This document shows positions 22,758 to 34,682 of a stretch of 64,000 nucleotides of DNA, in pieces (position 1 is the stretch's first letter; every line of letters starts with the position of its first letter). Under the pieces are notes generated by a model. It did not search any database. It had not been told where the DNA came from and worked only from the letters and a program-made list of their open reading frames with translations. The stretch comes from Lethocerus indicus (lineage: Eukaryota > Arthropoda > Insecta > Hemiptera > Belostomatidae). The stretch spans positions 38,285,413 through 38,349,412 of the forward strand of contig JACDQD010000002.1 of the NCBI GenBank assembly GCA_019843655.1. The letters run 5' to 3'. A program made the position numbers and the translations under genes.

Positions 22758-25700
22758 TTTTCAGATATCAGCCATATTGCACACAAGTGTATTAATGTGA
22801 GCTACACTTGCCCCTAAAGGAGGGCCTGGAAATCGAAAATTTAGGTTTTCGAAAATTTTCAGATATCAATATATTACCACAAGTGTATTAATGTGAGCTA
22901 CTTTGCCCTAAAGGACAGCCTGGAAATCGAAAATTTAGGTTTTCGAAAATTTTCAGATATCGGCCCATATTGCACCCACAAGTGTATTTATGTGAGCTAC
23001 ACTTGCCCTAAAGGACGGCCTGGAAATCGAAAATTTAGGTTTTCGAAAATTTTCAGATATCGGCCCCAGCCCCATATTGCACCCACAAGTGTATTAATGT
23101 GAGCTACACTTGCCCTAAAAGGGTGGAAATCGAAAATTTAGGTTTTCGAAAATTTTCAGATATCGGCCCCATATTGCACCCACAAGTGTATTTATGTGAG
23201 CTACACTTGCCCCTAAAAGGAGGGTCCAAATCGAAAATTTAGGTTTTCGAAAATTTTCAGATATCAGCCCATATTGCACCACAAGTGTATTAATGTGAGC
23301 TACACTTGCCCCTAAAGGACGGTCTGGAAATCGAAAAATTTAGGTTTTCGAAAATTTTCAGATATCGGCCCCATATTGCACCACAAGTGTATTAATGTGA
23401 GCTACACTTGCCCTAAAGGAGGGCCTGGAAATCGAAAATTTAGGTTTTCAAAAATTTTCAGATATCGGCCCCATATTACCCACAAGTGTATTAATGTGAG
23501 CTACACTTGCCCCTAAAGGACGGCCTGAAATCGAAAATTTAGGTTTTCGAAAATTTTCAGATATCAGCCCCATATTGCACCCACAAGTGTATTAATGTGA
23601 GCTACACTTGCCCCTAAAAGGAGGGGTCGGAAATCGAAAATTTAGGTTTTTCGAAAATTTTCAGATATCAGCCCCATATTGCACCCAAGTGTATTAATGT
23701 GAGCTGCCCCTAAAGGAGGGCCAAATCGAAAATTTAGGTTTTCGAAAATTTTCAGATATCGGCATATTACACCCACAAGTGTATTAATGTGAGCTACACT
23801 TGCCCCTAAAAGTGTATTAATGTGAGCTAGCACTTGCCCCTAAAGGAGGGTCGGAAAATTTAGAAAATTTTCGAAAATTTTCGAAAATATTTCAGCCCCA
23901 TATCGCACAAGTATATTACCCACAAGTGTATTAATGTGAGCTACACCCCTAAAAGGACGGCCTGAAATCGAAAATTTAGGTTTTTCGAAAATTTTCAGAT
24001 ATCAGCTATATTGCACCCACAAGTGTATTTATGTGAGCTACACTTGCCCTAAAGGACGGCCTGGAAATCGAAAATTTAGGTTTTTCGAAAATTTTCAGAT
24101 ATCGGCCCCATATTGCACCCACAAGTGTATTAATGTGAGCTACACTTGCCCCTAAAAGGACGGCCTGGAAATCGAAAATTTAGGTTTTTCGAAAATTTTC
24201 AGATATCGGCCCCATATTGCACCCACAAGTGTATTAATGTGAGCTACACTTGCCCCTAAAAGGAGGGCCTGATTGAAATCGAAATTTAGGTTTTCGAAAA
24301 TTTTCAGATATCGGCCCATATTGCACCCACAAGTGTATTAATGTGAGCTACACTTGCCCCTAAAAGGAGGGGTCGGAAATCGAAAATTTAGGTTTTTCGA
24401 AAATTTTCAGATATCGGCCCCATATTGCACCCACAAGTGTATTAATGTGAGCTACACTTGCCCCTAAAAGGAGGGGTCGGAAATCGAAAATTTAGGTTTT
24501 TCGAAAATTTTCAGATATCGGCCCCATATTGCACCCACAAGTGTATTAATGTGAGCTACACTTGCCCCTAAAAGGAGGGCCTGGAAATCGAAAATTTAGG
24601 TTTTTCGAAAATTTTCAGATATCGGCCCCATATTGCACCCACAAGTGTATTAATGTGAGCTACACTTGCCCCTAAAAGGAGGGCCTGGAAATCGAAAATT
24701 TAGGTTTTTCGAAAATTTTCAGATATCGGCCCCATATTGCACCCACAAGTGTATTAATGTGAGCTACACTTGCCCCTAAAAGGAGGGCCTGGAAATCGAA
24801 AATTTAGGTTTTTCGAAAATTTTCAGATATCGGCCCCATATTGCACCCACAAGTGTATTAATGTGAGCTACACTTGCCCCTAAAAGGAGGGGTCGGAAAT
24901 CGAAAATTTAGGTTTTTCGAAAATTTTCAGATATCGGCCCCATATTGCACCCACAAGTGTATTAATGTGAGCTACACTTGCCCCTAAAAGGACCTGGAAA
25001 TCGAAAATTTAGGTTTTCGAAAATTTTCAGATATCGGCCCCATATTGCACCCACAAGTGTATTAATGTGAGCTACACTTGCCCCTAAAAGGAGAAAATTT
25101 AGGTTTTTCGAAAATTTTCAGATATCGGAATTGCATGTATTAATAGAGCTACACTTGCCCCTAAAATGGAAATCGAAAATAGGTTTTCGAAAATTTTCAG
25201 ATATCGGCCCCATATTGTGTATTTGTGAGCACCCAAAAGGACAAGTGTATTAATGTGAGCTACACTTGCCCCTAAAAGGAGGCCTGGAAATCGAAAATTT
25301 AGGTTTTCGAAAATTTTCAGATATCGGCCCCATATTGCACCCACAAGTGTATTAATGTGAGCTACACTTGCCCCTAAAGGAGGGCCGGAAATCGAAAATT
25401 TAGGTTTTCGAAAATTTTCAGATATCGGCCCCATATTGCACCCACAAGTGTATTAATGTGAGCTACACTTGCCCCTAAAAGGTTTTCGAAAATTTTCAGA
25501 TATCGGCCCCATGGAAATGTGAGCGAAAATCGAAAATTAGGTTTTCGAAAATTTTCAGATATCGGCCCCATATTGCACCCACAAGTGTATTAATGTGAGC
25601 TACACTTGCCCCTAAAAGGACGGCCTGGGGGGAAATCGAAAATTTAGGTTTTCGAAAATTTTCAGATATCGGCCCCATATTGCACCCACAAGTGTATTAA

Positions 25701-26870
25701 TGTGAGCTACACTTGCCCCTAAAAGGAGGGGTCCTGGAAATCGAAAATTTAGGTTTTCGAAAATTTTCAGATATCGGCCCCATATTGCACCCACAAGTGT
25801 ATTAATGTGAGCTACACTTGCCCCTAAAAGGAGGGCCTGGAAATCGAAAATTTAGGTTTTTCGAAAATTTTCAGATATCGGCCCCATATTGCACCCACAA
25901 GTGTATTAATGTGAGCTACACTTGCCCCTAAAAGGAGGGCCTGGAAATCGAAAATTTAGGTTTTTCGAAAATTTTCAGATATCGGCCCCATATTGCACCC
26001 ACAAGTGTATTAATGTGAGCTACACTTGCCCCTAAAAGGAGGGGTCGGAAATCGAAAATTTAGGTTTTTCGAAAATTTTCAGATATCGGCCCCATATTGC
26101 ACCCACAAGTGTATTAATGTGAGCTACACTTGCCCCTAAAAGGAGGGGTCGGAAATCGAAAATTTAGGTTTTTCGAAAATTTTCAGATATCGGCCCCATA
26201 TTGCACCCACAAGTGTATTAATGTGAGCTACACTTGCGCCCCTAAAAGGGGAGAGTAATTTAGGTTTTCGAAAATTTTCAGATATCGTATATTGCACCCA
26301 CAAGTCGAAAATGGAAATCGAAAATTTAGGTTTTTCGAAAATTTTCAGATATCGGCCCCATATTTGTATTAATGTGAGCTACACTTGCCCCTAAAAGGTC
26401 GGAGGGTCGAAAATTTAGGTTTTTGAAATTTTCGAAAATTTAGGTTTTTCGAAAATTTTCAAAATTTTCAGATATCGGCCCCATATTGCACCCACAAGTG
26501 TATTAATGTGAGCTACACTTGCCCCTAAAAGGAGGGGTCGGAAATCGAAAATTTAGGTTTTCGAAAATTTTCAGATATCGGCCCCATATTGCACCCACAA
26601 GTGTATTAATGTGAGCTACACTTGCCCCTAAAAGGAGGGTCGGACTATTGCACCCACAAGTATTAATGTGAGCTGAAAATTTTAGGTTTTCGAAAATTTT
26701 CAGATATCGGCCCCATATTGCACCCACAAGTGTATTAATGTGAGCTACACTTGCCCCTAAAAGGAGGGGTCGGAAATCGAAAATTTAGGTTTTGAAAATT
26801 TTCAGTTTATTATGTATTAATGTGAGCTACACTTGCTAAAAGGAGGGTGCCCGGAAATCAAGGGTTAGGT
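22758..26870. repeat. 104-bp satellite, about 39 units
   Basis: The unit contains GGAAATCGAAAATTTAGG, TTTTCGAAAATTTTCAGATA, TCGGCCCCATATTGCACCCA, CAAGTGTATTAATGTGAGCT and ACACTTGCCCCTAAAAGGAG. Units in 24060-25100 and 25740-26230 are almost identical. Units near 23800-23950, 25090-25260, 25480-25560 and 26230-26480 are scrambled or truncated. The array ends raggedly near 26870. Confidence 0.95.
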
Positions 26871-27107
26871 TTTTGAAAATGGACTGAGATCGTGACTTTC
26901 CGTGAGCATTTTTTTTCTTTTTTGTTTGCAGGGGCCGCGGCCTTCTTCCGAATTCGTCCTTCGGCCAGAGCGGAGAGGCGGAGAGAGCGCTTTCGAAACC
27001 TTCAGCGTTACACATAATAATGTCAGCCAATAAAGAAATATAATAAAAAATTGGTAGAGAAATACGGATGCGCTAAAAGGAATAACGAGCCTATTGGACA
27101 GAACTTT
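26871..27107. other. Short unique interval
   Basis: GC-rich sequence (GGGGCCGCGGCCTTCTTCCG) lies between the satellite and the next M1. No gene is seen. Confidence 0.5.
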
Positions 27108-27268
27108 ACACAATTCTTGCAGTAAAGTCGGCAAACGTATTAAAAATAAAACCGTTCGACAGCCGATAGTTTAGGGTCAGTACGAATGGAGTTTGTTACA
27201 CGGTAGAACAACGTCTTTTCATTGTCGAACAATATTTCGAAAAATAATGAAAGTTCGGCAGCCATTTG
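27108..27268 (+). mobile_element. M1 relic
   Basis: CGACAGCCGATAGTTTAGGG and TCAGTACGAATGGAGTTTGT, then a helix-turn-helix-coding stretch ending ATAATGAAAGTTCGGCAGCC. Both terminal repeats are lost, and a minisatellite begins directly after. Confidence 0.8.
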
Positions 27269-29395
27269 AAATTTTAAAATTTCGGGTTTATAACTGGTAT
27301 TTCAGAACCATTTCTCAGCTTTTAAACCGCATTTTTGAGCTTTATTGTGTCTGAATTTGAGAGCCATTTTTCAGGTTCTAAATCGCGTTTTAGAACCATT
27401 TTTCGTGCTAAAATCCGCAATTTTGGGTCTGAAACCGCATTTTGAACCGTTTTTCGCTTTTGGAACTGCATTTTAGAGCCATTTTTCAGGTTTTAAATCG
27501 CGTTTTAGAACAATTTTTCGTGCTAAAGATACCATTTTTGAGCTTTTTCGGGTCTGAATCCGCATTTGAGACCATTTTCGGGTTTTAAAATCGCGTTTAG
27601 AACCATTTTTCGTGCTAAAATCCGCAATTTTGGGTCTGAAACCGCATTTTGAACCATTTTTCGCTTTTGGAACTGCATTTTAGAGCCATTTTTCAGGTTT
27701 TAAATCGCGTTTTAGAACAATTTTCGTGCTAAAGACAGCATTTTAAGTTTTTCGGGTTTGAAACCGCATTTTAGAGCTATTTTTCGCTTTTCGAACTGCA
27801 TTTTAGAGCCATTTTTCGTCCTAAAACAGCATTTTTGAACTTTTTGTGCCTGAATCCGCATTTGGGAGCCATTTTTCAGGTTTTAAATCGCGTTTTAGAA
27901 CCATTTTTCGTGCTAAAAACAGCATTTTTGGGTCTGAAACAGCATTTTTGTGTCTGAAACAGCATTTTTGAGCCATCGTTCGCTTTTGGAACTGCATTTT
28001 AGAACCATTTTTCAGGTTTTAAATCGCGTTTTAGAACCATTTTTCTTGCCAAAGACCGTATTTTTGTGCTTTTTCGGGTCTGAAACCGGCATTTTTTGGT
28101 CTAAAACAGCATTTTTGAGCTTTTTTGTGCCTGATTCCGCATTTGTGAGCCATTTTTCAGGTTTTAAATCGCGTTTTAGAACCATTTTTCGTGCTAAAAT
28201 CCGCAATTTTGGGTCTGAAACCGCATTTTGAACCATTTTTCGCTTTTGGAACTGCATTTTAGAGCCATTTTTCAGGTTTTAAATCGCGTTTTAGAACAAT
28301 TTTTCGTGCTAAAGACAGCATTTTTAAGTTTTTTCGGGTTTGAAACCGCATTTTGGAGCTATTTTTCGCTTTTCGAACTGCATTTTAGAGCCATTTTTCG
28401 TCCTAAAAACAGCATTTTTGAACTTTTTTGTGCCTGAATCCGCATTTGTGAGCCATTTTTCAGGTTTTAAATCGCGTTTTAGAACCATTTTTCGTGCTAA
28501 AAACAGCATTTTCGGGTCTGAAACCGCATTTTTGAGCAATTTTTCGCTTTTGGAACTGCATTTTAGAACCATTTTTCATGTTTTAAATCGCGTTTTAGAA
28601 CCATTTTTCTTGCTAAAGACCGCATTTTTGAGCTTTTTTGGGTCTGAAACATTTTTGAGCAAATTTTTCGCTTTTTCGGGTCTGAACTGCATTTTAGAGC
28701 CATTTTTTGTTTTAAATCGCGTTTTAGAACCATTTTTCGTGCCAAAGACCACATTTTTGAGCTTTTTTGGGTCTGAAACAGCATTTTTGAGCCATTTTTC
28801 GCTTTTGGAACTGCATTTTAGAGCCATTTTTCATGTTTAAAACCCCGCATTTTAGAACCGTTTTTCCTGCTAAAAACCGCATTTTTGAGCTTTTTCGGGT
28901 CTGAAACCGCATTTTTGAGCAATTTTTCGCTTTTGGAACTGCATTTTAGAGCCATTTTTCATGTTTTAAATCGCGTTTTAGAACCATTTTTCTTGCTAAA
29001 GACCGCATTTTTGAGCTTTTTCGGGTCTGAAACCGCATTTCTGAGCAATTTTTCGCTTTTGGAACTGCATTTTAGAGCCATTTTCAGGTTTTAAATCGCG
29101 TTTTAGAACCATTTTTCGTGCTAAAGACCGCATTTTTGAGCTTTTTCGGGTCTGAAACCGCATTTCTGAGCAATTTTTCGCTTTTGGAACTGCATTTTAG
29201 AGCCATTTTCAGGTTTTAAACCGCGTTTTAGAACAATTTTTCGTGCTAAAGACCGTATTTTTGAGCTTTTTGGGGTCTGAAACCGCATTTTTGAGCCATC
29301 TTTCGCTTTCGGAACTGCATTGTAGAGCCATTTTTCAGGTTTAAAACCCCGCATTTTAGAACCGATTTTCCTGCTAAAAAACGCATTTTTGAGCC
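27269..29395. repeat. 2.1 kb array of GCATTTTAGAGCCATTTTTC-type units
   Basis: Units of about 28-32 bp alternate between GAGCCATTTTTCGCTTTTGG, AACTGCATTTTAGAGCC, AGGTTTTAAATCGCGTTTTA and GAACCATTTTTCGTGCTAAA. Together they form a higher-order repeat of roughly 120-150 bp (for example 28910-29030 against 29040-29160). The reverse complement resembles the GGCTCTAAAATGCGGTTTTT variants of the array at 45640, so it is probably the same family inverted. Confidence 0.9.
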
Positions 29396-30147
29396 GTTTT
29401 CCAACTTTCCTCTCGAACGGGGCAAGTGTATCTTACCCTCTCTCTCTCTCTGTGACTGGCCGAAATTTTTGAAAAAAAAAAAAAATTGAACAATTTTTCC
29501 TTCTTCAACTTTCAATCTTCAACAAGACCGCGTACCGCTGTCGACCCAGATGCCGGCGATGAAGGGGTTTCAGTTTAGTGGCTTTGATTTATTTCTTTTC
29601 ATCGCTTTTAATCTGTGCCGAAAAACCCCAGTCGAGAGACAGACAGACAGACCGCTCCAATAAATATCGGTGACGGATAAGTCCGGAAGAAGTCGATGGT
29701 GCGGTCGACGGCCGGCCTACAATTTATGGCCGATGTAGAAAGAAATGATGACTGGGGGTGAAAAATAGTGGTCGTTGAGGAGTCTCCCGGTCGTGAGGTC
29801 CTGAGGAGACCGGTTTGCGGCCCCCCTCGACAGGAGAGCGAGGTCACAACGCCCCCCCCCCAAAGAACCGAAACCTTTTTCGACCGTCTCGGTTTCGACC
29901 GAAAAAAAAAACAGAAAAAAAATCCACACACAGAGAAGTGTTCTGGAACAGTTTCCATAGATCCAATTATCCGAATTGCCCCGTATCGATAAATGTAATA
30001 TCGTAAATAGACGACAAAAGTATTATTACGGGAACGAGGGACTTTCACTTATCCGGGACACAAGGACGGGATGAAGAAATGTTATAGATGAAACTGGGTC
30101 ACTCAGTCTTCAGTTGGCCGTACTAACAATAAAGTGCCACTTTTTTA

Positions 30148-30160
<13 letters not shown>
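29396..30160. other. Interval without a recognised gene
   Basis: Mixed sequence with C-runs (29850-29862) and A-runs. The frames on both strands between 29608 and 30048 are short, overlap each other and lack any motif I know. Confidence 0.5.
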
Positions 30161-30200
<40 letters not shown>

Positions 30201-30870
30201 AGGTGGTCCAAAAAAATGTATCCACCGTTTAAAAGTCCATAACTTGCAAACTAATTGAAGGAATTGTCTCATTTTTGGGTGAAAGTGTAGCTTAAAGTCC
30301 AACTTAAAGAAATATCATCACACTATTAACATCCGCAGACAGAATTATAACAAAATTGAATTTCCTTTTGATCCACACAACTGACACGACGGAACACTGA
30401 CTGTGTCCGGCGTCGCTGACAAAACGCTTGTACAACAACGCTTGTATTGACCCCCAACTACAACACTGTATAGACACTATCGACAAATTAAAAAATTATA
30501 TAAAATTATGTTGTTATTAAAGACAACAGGAAAATGATTTCGTTCGAAAAAAATCCTCATCCACTTCAGTTATGTTCACGGAGATACTGTCGGGCATCGT
30601 TTCGATATTCAGATTTGAACGGCTTATTTTTGGACTTACTCTCTTGTGACGAAGTTGATCAAGTTAAATATGACTATTCCGCGACTGTGGCCGCCAAAAA
30701 ACATTCATTATTTTTGAGAAATATTGTTCACAACAATGAAAACGCGTTGTTCTATCGTGTAACAAACTCCATTCGTACTGACCCTAAACTATCGGCTGTC
30801 GAACGGGGGTTTTTTTTTTTTTCAATACTGTCGCCACAACTTTACTGCAAGAATTGTGGCAAATTATGTA
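30161..30870 (-). mobile_element. Mariner composite: M2 end plus M1 body
   Basis: After an (AT)n tract (30161-30197), GGTCCAAAAAAATGTATCC marks an M2 end. Reading the - strand inward, the body continues through a fragment with IETMPDS and then the M1 helix-turn-helix (VEQYF-type) near 30760-30720, ending in AATTCTTGCAGTAAAGTTGT near 30840. One element thus carries an M2 terminal repeat and M1-type transposase. Several stops and frame breaks make it inactive. Confidence 0.7.
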
Positions 30871-31004
30871 TAGAAAATTCTTGTTTTAAATATTTTTCGA
30901 GTCCGCATGACTCGTGTCGAAGTACAGAAAACTGGAATTGGGAAAAATTGAATATTTTTCCGTAGGTTTGCGGCGTTTCTCTGTCTCCCCCGTCTCGGCT
31001 GGAA

Positions 31005-31162
31005 TTTCGGCGGCTCGCCCCGTCTTCAGTAGCGCTCTGGACACTTCGGATGTTTCCAGTGACTGTGGGCAGTGAGGATGATGCCCCCAAAATGAAAAAC
31101 GTCCAAAGTGCCCCAACATGACTCTCTGACAGAGCGCTACTGAAGACGGCAGAACGCCGAAA
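31005..31162. mobile_element. M4 foldback MITE
   Basis: The left arm is TTTCGGCGGCTCGCCCCGTC + TTCAGTAGCGCTCT. The right arm is AGAGCGCTACTGAAGACGGC + AGAACGCCGAAA. The centre has the M4-typical AAAACGTCCAAAGTGCCCCA. Confidence 0.85.
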
Positions 31163-31299
31163 CACCCCGGAGGAGGAGGCAGAAACACTACAAACAGATG
31201 TTACAATCAACTTTTAGTTAATTGTAAAACAAGAAAAAATTTTATCGTGGTCCGAAGTAAACCCGGATGTTGGGTTTGTGACTCAGAGTTGATCGCGAT

Positions 31300-31600
31300 G
31301 TGATTCACTCCCTCCCTCCCTCCCTCTCTCTCTCTCTCTACATCCCTCCCTCCCTCCATCCCTCTCTCTATCCCTCTCTCTCTCTCTCTCTCTTGATGCG
31401 GCCTTGCAACACTCCAAACTGAGCGTTCCACCTTTCACATCCCTCCCTCCCTCCCTCCATCCCTCCCTCTCCTCCCTCCACAACTGGTTACGTCATCCCT
31501 CGGCTCACCTGTTGATGACTCAGCGGAGTACCTGACCTCTCCCTCCCTCCCACCCTCCCTCTCTCTCCCTCCCTCCCTCCCACCCTCCAGCCGTTCTCTC
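31300..31600. repeat. Polypyrimidine (CCCT/CT)n tracts
   Basis: CCCTCCCTCC and CTCTCTCT runs occupy 31307-31393 and 31437-31600, separated by about 45 bp. The Glu/Arg-rich frames on the - strand are artefacts of the purine complement. Confidence 0.9.
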
Positions 31601-31673
31601 AACGTTCGGCCATAGCGGGGCGGCAAGGTGGCCAAGAACGAATAAAAACTTACCACTAATTAAGTTATATCGG

Positions 31674-32180
31674 GGGTCGGCAACTAAGTAATTGCGGATT
31701 TCACCGACAACAAGTGGCGTTTTACATATCTTTTAAGTGTAAGAACACTTCTTTGTGCACGGATAAGATTCTTCGATACGTCCTGGGATGTTTTCGTTAA
31801 AAGACGATGAGCGGGTCCTCGGTGGACGTCCGTCTTTGAGGTCGACGATGACCCCCGAATAAAGGCGATTATCGAGGTCATAGTTCAACACTGGGGTCAC
31901 ATTGCCGGAAGCCCCGAATATGTATCTTATACCCGGCATTCCGAAACGTCTACGGCTTGACGTACTTGAAAAATATGGCCGAACCCCGATACGCGTCCCA
32001 TAAAAAAAAAAAAATTGGATAACCCTCTAGGCGATGGTAACAAGAAACCTTTTTCTGTTTCAATAAATCAATATTGATTTCCTTACAGTTCATTCATACA
32101 CGCCACCCCGAAAACGTCAATTACGTCGAAGTTATATTTCGAATCGAATTGTATTCGACACGTCGTGTTTATAACGGCCC

Positions 32181-32223
<43 letters not shown>

Positions 32224-32287
32224 CAAAGTAACGGTTATAGTAAAGCTGTTATTCCGCTTTCGCAGTTTTATTGTCACAAATTTAATA

Positions 32288-32320
<33 letters not shown>

Positions 32321-33175
32321 CCGGAAAAGTCGATTTTCCAACCGTCACAGACACTGAGAGTAGAGTGTCAACAATAACGGAGGAGAAACCGGCTGGTTTT
32401 TCCACTTTTCTATTTTCGGAATTTTCGGCCTGTACTCTGTCCTGGATGTGGGACGAATTGGGGAAAGAAATTTTCAGAAATTTTAAAAATTTTCGATTTT
32501 CATATTCACCTTTCCCGAGGCAAGTGTAACTCATTTCGGGACCCAACATGAGACAAATCGGGGAAATTTTTTGAAATTTCAAAAATTTTCGATTTTTATA
32601 TTTTCCTTTTAGCGTCAAGTGTAACTAACTTTGGGACTACTGTTGACCGAATATGGGAACAGTAGGGAAATTTTTTGAAATTTTAAAAATTTTCGATTTT
32701 TATATTTACCTTTTGGGGGGCAAGTGTAATCACTTTGGGACCACAGTCGACCACGAATACGGGACGAATCGGGGGAAATTTTCAGAATTTTTAAAAATTT
32801 TCGATTTTTTTATTTTCCTTTTCGGGGGGCCAAGTGTAACTCACTTTGGGACCACTGTTGACAGAATATGGTCGAAATCGGGGAAATTTTTTTTGGAAAT
32901 TTCTAGAATTTTCAATTTTTATATTTTCCTTTCAGGGGGCAAGTGTAACTCACTTTGAGACCACTGTTGACCCCGAATACGGGACGAATCGGGGAAATTT
33001 TTTCGAAATTTTCAAAATTTTTGATTTTTCAACTTTCCTTTCAGGGGCAAGTGTAACTCACTTTGGGACCGCTGTTGACCCCGAATACGGGACGAATTGG
33101 GGATTATTTTAACGAAATTTTAAAATTTTCGATTTTTCAACTTTCCTTTCGGGGGCAAGTGTAACTCTCACTTAG
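31674..33175 (+). repeat. Composite copy 2: M3 relic, AT tracts, 109-bp satellite
   Basis: An M3 relic (31674-31995, starting GGGTCGGCAACTAAGTAATT) is followed by a segment with AACGGCCCGCTTTAT, two (AT)n tracts (32184-32222 and 32290-32319) and CTGGTTTTTCCACTTTTCTA. Satellite array 3 follows (about 32455-33175, six 109-bp units). The same order and orientation occur at 9940-11280. Copy 2 has about 150-200 extra bases near 31995-32160. Confidence 0.85.
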
Positions 33176-33490
33176 TTGCTACCGCAGCAGTTGAAAGTCT
33201 ACTTATTTTCGTACTTTGGCGGCGCCCGTTTTTTTTTTCAATCGAATTCCTAATTGAAGTCCTACCGTGGAGCGTACTTAATTCCGGGATAGCTTCGCTC
33301 TAGCCGATTATTTCGCGACCGGCGGCACGTGGCCACACGTGGGCTTCACCTTTCACGTGTCCTCTCTCACACGTGACACTCGCCGACGCCCGCCCCCGCA
33401 CTTAATCTCGTTAATCGAAAATAGTCGATTGTGATGTTTCAAGCTCCTCGCCGGTGTTTAAGCTCCTCCTTCCGTTGACACTGTATATCG
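33176..33490. other. Unique intronic segment
   Basis: This is relatively GC-rich, non-repetitive sequence between a satellite and a duplicated block. It holds the E-box cluster given separately. No frame of coding character is present. Confidence 0.5.
33326..33375. promoter_or_regulatory. Four CACGTG E-boxes in 50 bp
   Basis: Perfect palindromic CACGTG hexamers lie at 33326-33331, 33336-33341, 33354-33359 and 33370-33375. CACGTG is the core bound by bHLH factors such as MYC/MAX, USF, MITF and CLOCK/CYCLE. The clustering in otherwise unique sequence suggests an intronic enhancer. Which factor binds cannot be told. Confidence 0.5.
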
Positions 33491-33517
33491 TTTATTGCGA
33501 AATATATTTCACAATAT

Positions 33518-34682
33518 TGATTGGCAAAAACGGACGACAGATATCGGTGGGGACGGTGAAAATTCCGCGTGGAAATTCTGGAAATTCTGCCCGGAAAAAC
33601 CGGAAATAAACGACACAGTTATCGGTTTCAAGCATTTCAAGCAATATTTTGAAGGAACTCTAGAAATAATTTGTAATTTCCCCATTAATCCGAAAATTCT
33701 GTTTCATTTTTTTCCTTTTTTTCTTCTTCTACGTCTTCCTCCCTGTCCTTTTTCTTTTTTCTTTCCTCTCTTTTTTCTCTCTTTTTCTTTTTTCCCCCTT
33801 TTTTCCCTTCATTCCTGAATTTTGTGTTTTGAACACATAATTTATCGATTCTCTATTAATATATTTCTGTATCGCGTACAACGGGATATCGTATACATAT
33901 AGAATATTGATTGGCAAAATCGGACGACAGATATCGGTGGGGACGGTGAAAATTCCGCGTGGAAATTCTGGAAATTCAGCCAGGAAAAACCGGAAATAAA
34001 CGACACAGTCAGTTATCGGTCTCGTCGTTTTAAAATACCGATTATCGCCAAACGCCCAATCGAACCCGGTTAGAGTCACGCGTTCGGCCCGTGACCTATC
34101 GGTATTTATATACGTCGATAGCGCAGTCTTCGATAGCGCCGTCTTCGATAGCGCCGTCTTCGATAGCGGCCGAGGTCGTAAGTCGGAGCGGTGACGGCTT
34201 TACGCCAACTCTAGACTGTCCGGGGACGCTACTGAAGACGGCAGAAATCGGCCGAAAGCGAAAGAACGAACCGAGTCGAAAAATTCTGTTGAAGGGTCGA
34301 AAAATATAACAGAGTGCAGAGAATTATTTTTCACACCGTGTAAAAAACCACTTTACACTATTAGGTTTAGATTCCTGAACGCTTAATTAATTAGTTTTTC
34401 AACTGACGAAGTCGAATCTACTTCGCGTATTCGAAACATTTCAAGCAATATTTCATAATCACCCCGAAAATTCTGTTTCGTTTTTTAATTTTTTCTTTTT
34501 TTTCCTTTTTTTCTTCTTCTACGTCTTCCTCCCTGTCTTTTTTCTTTTTTTTCTTTCCTCTCTTTTTTCTCTTTTTTTCCCCTTTTTTCCCCCCTTTTTT
34601 CCCTTCATTCCTGCATTCCTTTGAACACATAATTTATCGATTCTCTATTAATATATTTCTGTATCGCGTACAACGGGATAGC
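33518..34682. repeat. Locally duplicated blocks
   Basis: Block A (TTGATTGGCAAAA, GACGACAGATATCGGTGGGG, AAATTCCGCGTGGAAATTCT) occurs at 33518-33650 and 33908-34025. Block B (pyrimidine-rich TTCTTCTTCTACGTCTTCCT, then ACACATAATTTATCGATTCT and TATCGCGTACAACGGGATA) occurs at 33690-33890 and 34462-34682. The order suggests a tandem duplication of about 400-800 bp with later insertion of M4 at 34115-34258. Confidence 0.85.
34115..34258. mobile_element. M4 right end with a 15-bp tandem repeat
   Basis: Three to four copies of GTCTTCGATAGCGCC (34115-34172) precede a right arm GCTACTGAAGACGGCAGAAA + TCGGCCGAAAG. The repeat unit resembles the M4 arm itself (TCTTCAGTAGCGC), so it may have expanded from it. 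Confidence 0.65.

Noticed and set aside
22786..26870. CRISPR-like array
   Set aside because: Units of 104 bp are continuous with no unique spacers, in a eukaryotic intron.
27950..29354. Phe-rich frames (FRTIFRAKN, FLSFFGSETAF) as secreted or membrane proteins
   Set aside because: They lie wholly within the 2.1 kb minisatellite and occur on both strands.
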